In this document: positions 5,967 to 6,327 of the stretch, piece by piece
Layout: each line of letters begins with the position of its first letter
Position numbering within the stretch: position 1 is the stretch's first letter
Assembly (NCBI GenBank): GCA_905209745.1
Contig: CAJLUG010000058.1
Span: 1-6,327 of the forward strand
Reading direction: 5' to 3'
Length of the DNA: 6,327 nt
DNA from: an uncultured Mycoplasma sp.
Lineage (GTDB): Bacteria; Bacillota_I; Bacilli_A; RF39; UBA660
Translations under genes and position numbers: made by a program
Notes under the pieces: generated by a model
Databases searched by the model: none
What the model saw: the letters and a program-made list of their open reading frames with translations, nothing else
Told to the model about the DNA's origin: nothing

Positions 5967-5973
5967 AGAGAGG
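5967..5973 (+). promoter_or_regulatory. ribosome binding site deciding the start at 5980
   Basis: AGAGAGG lies six bases before ATG 5980. An in-frame TTG at 5974 directly abuts this site and is therefore an unlikely start. Confidence 0.7.
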
Positions 5974-5979
5974 TTGGCT

Positions 5980-6258
5980 ATGGAAAACAAAGAAATGGTG
6001 GAAATAATTGATGTAGATGGCTTAAAAAAAGAAGTAGAGGTAGTAACATATCTAAACTCTGAAGATAATAAAAGACAGTACTTAGTCTATACCAAAGGAG
6101 AAGTAGTAGAAGAAACACAAAACCAAGTAATCTACATTGCAAGAATTGTAAAAGAAGAAGCAGGATATACACTAGTAGAAATCACAGAAGATACTGAATG
6201 GATGGATGTTCAACATTTACTAAAGAAAATTGCCAACGTCCAAAGTGTAACAGGATAG
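5980..6258 (+). CDS. DUF1292-like (YrzB-like) small protein
   Basis: This 92-residue acidic protein has the pattern of DUF1292: an opening IIDVDGLKKEVEVVTYL (9-25), a central QYLVYTKGE (33-41), a strand-rich QVIYIARI (49-56), then LVEITEDTEW (65-74) and a closing helix DVQHLLKKIAN (76-86). Members of this family are cytoplasmic and of unknown biochemical role. The start at 5980 is set by AGAGAGG just upstream. It has its own promoter although it lies only 58 bases after the thioredoxin-like gene, and the next gene begins 10 bases after its stop, so the two probably form a unit. The family assignment is from memory of the motif pattern and is moderately firm. Confidence 0.85.
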   Translation: MENKEMVEIIDVDGLKKEVEVVTYLNSEDNKRQYLVYTKGEVVEETQNQVIYIARIVKEEAGYTLVEITEDTEWMDVQHLLKKIANVQSVTG

Positions 6259-6268
6259 GTGTGGTTGT

Positions 6269-6327
6269 ATGGAAAATATTTATGAATTTAAAAATACTAA
6301 ATTAGAAAAAGCTAGTGTAGAATTAAA
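6269..6327 (+). CDS. start of an unidentified gene (3' partial)
   Basis: ATG 6269 follows AGGTG (6257-6261, overlapping the preceding TAG stop) at seven bases. The 19 complete codons read MENIYEFKNTKLEKASVEL and stay open to the window end. The short gap after the DUF1292-like gene suggests co-transcription. Too little is present to name a family. Confidence 0.6.
   Translation, partial: MENIYEFKNTKLEKASVEL

Noticed and set aside
1..6327. Alternative genetic code with TGA as tryptophan
   Set aside because: The tryptophans I checked use TGG and all genes are full length without reading through TGA. The absence of TGA stops among seven genes is too small a sample to mean anything.

Overview
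The window is strongly AT-rich, densely packed and read entirely from the + strand. It has short intergenic gaps, AGGAGG-type ribosome sites and TTGACN/TATAAT-type promoters. All tryptophans I checked are TGG, and the seven visible stop codons are TAA or TAG, so nothing suggests a recoded TGA. The mix of a BspA-like surface repeat protein, a small alarmone synthetase close to Bacillus YwaC/RelP, a NifS-type cysteine desulfurase and a YrzB-like DUF1292 protein fits a low-GC Bacillota. A gut- or host-associated member of the Bacilli (an Erysipelotrichales or RF39-like lineage) is my inference from gene content and base composition; it is not proven.

Layout: (1) positions 1-2189 hold the C-terminal part of a large secreted or surface BspA-like protein. 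It has about 20 full 26-residue DUF285 repeats and ends at a stop codon that runs into a strong terminator. (2) A clear promoter at 2227-2254 drives a single-pass membrane protein of unknown function (2279-2809). (3) A second terminator-like hairpin lies directly before a small alarmone synthetase, (p)ppGpp synthetase of the RelP type (2848-3465). A 63-codon unknown gene (3486-3677) follows it and ends in a third terminator. (4) A cysteine desulfurase-like PLP enzyme (3737-4873) overlaps by 17 bases a signal-peptide-bearing CPHC thioredoxin-like protein fused to a six-helix membrane domain (4857-5921). (5) A new promoter precedes a DUF1292-like protein (5980-6258), and a further gene starts at 6269 and leaves the window.

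Functional reading: two themes recur. One is the cell exterior: the repeat protein, the anchored two-cysteine protein and an extracytoplasmic disulfide-type thioredoxin. The other is stress and sulfur metabolism: alarmone synthesis and the cysteine desulfurase. The most unusual items are the membrane domain of the CPHC protein, which resembles a CcdA/DsbD-type domain but has no cysteine; the small unknown gene paired with the alarmone synthetase; the habit of terminator hairpins overlapping stop codons; and signs of recent internal duplication in the BspA-like repeats. I found no RNA gene, insertion sequence, CRISPR array or riboswitch, and there is no gene-free stretch longer than about 100 bases.
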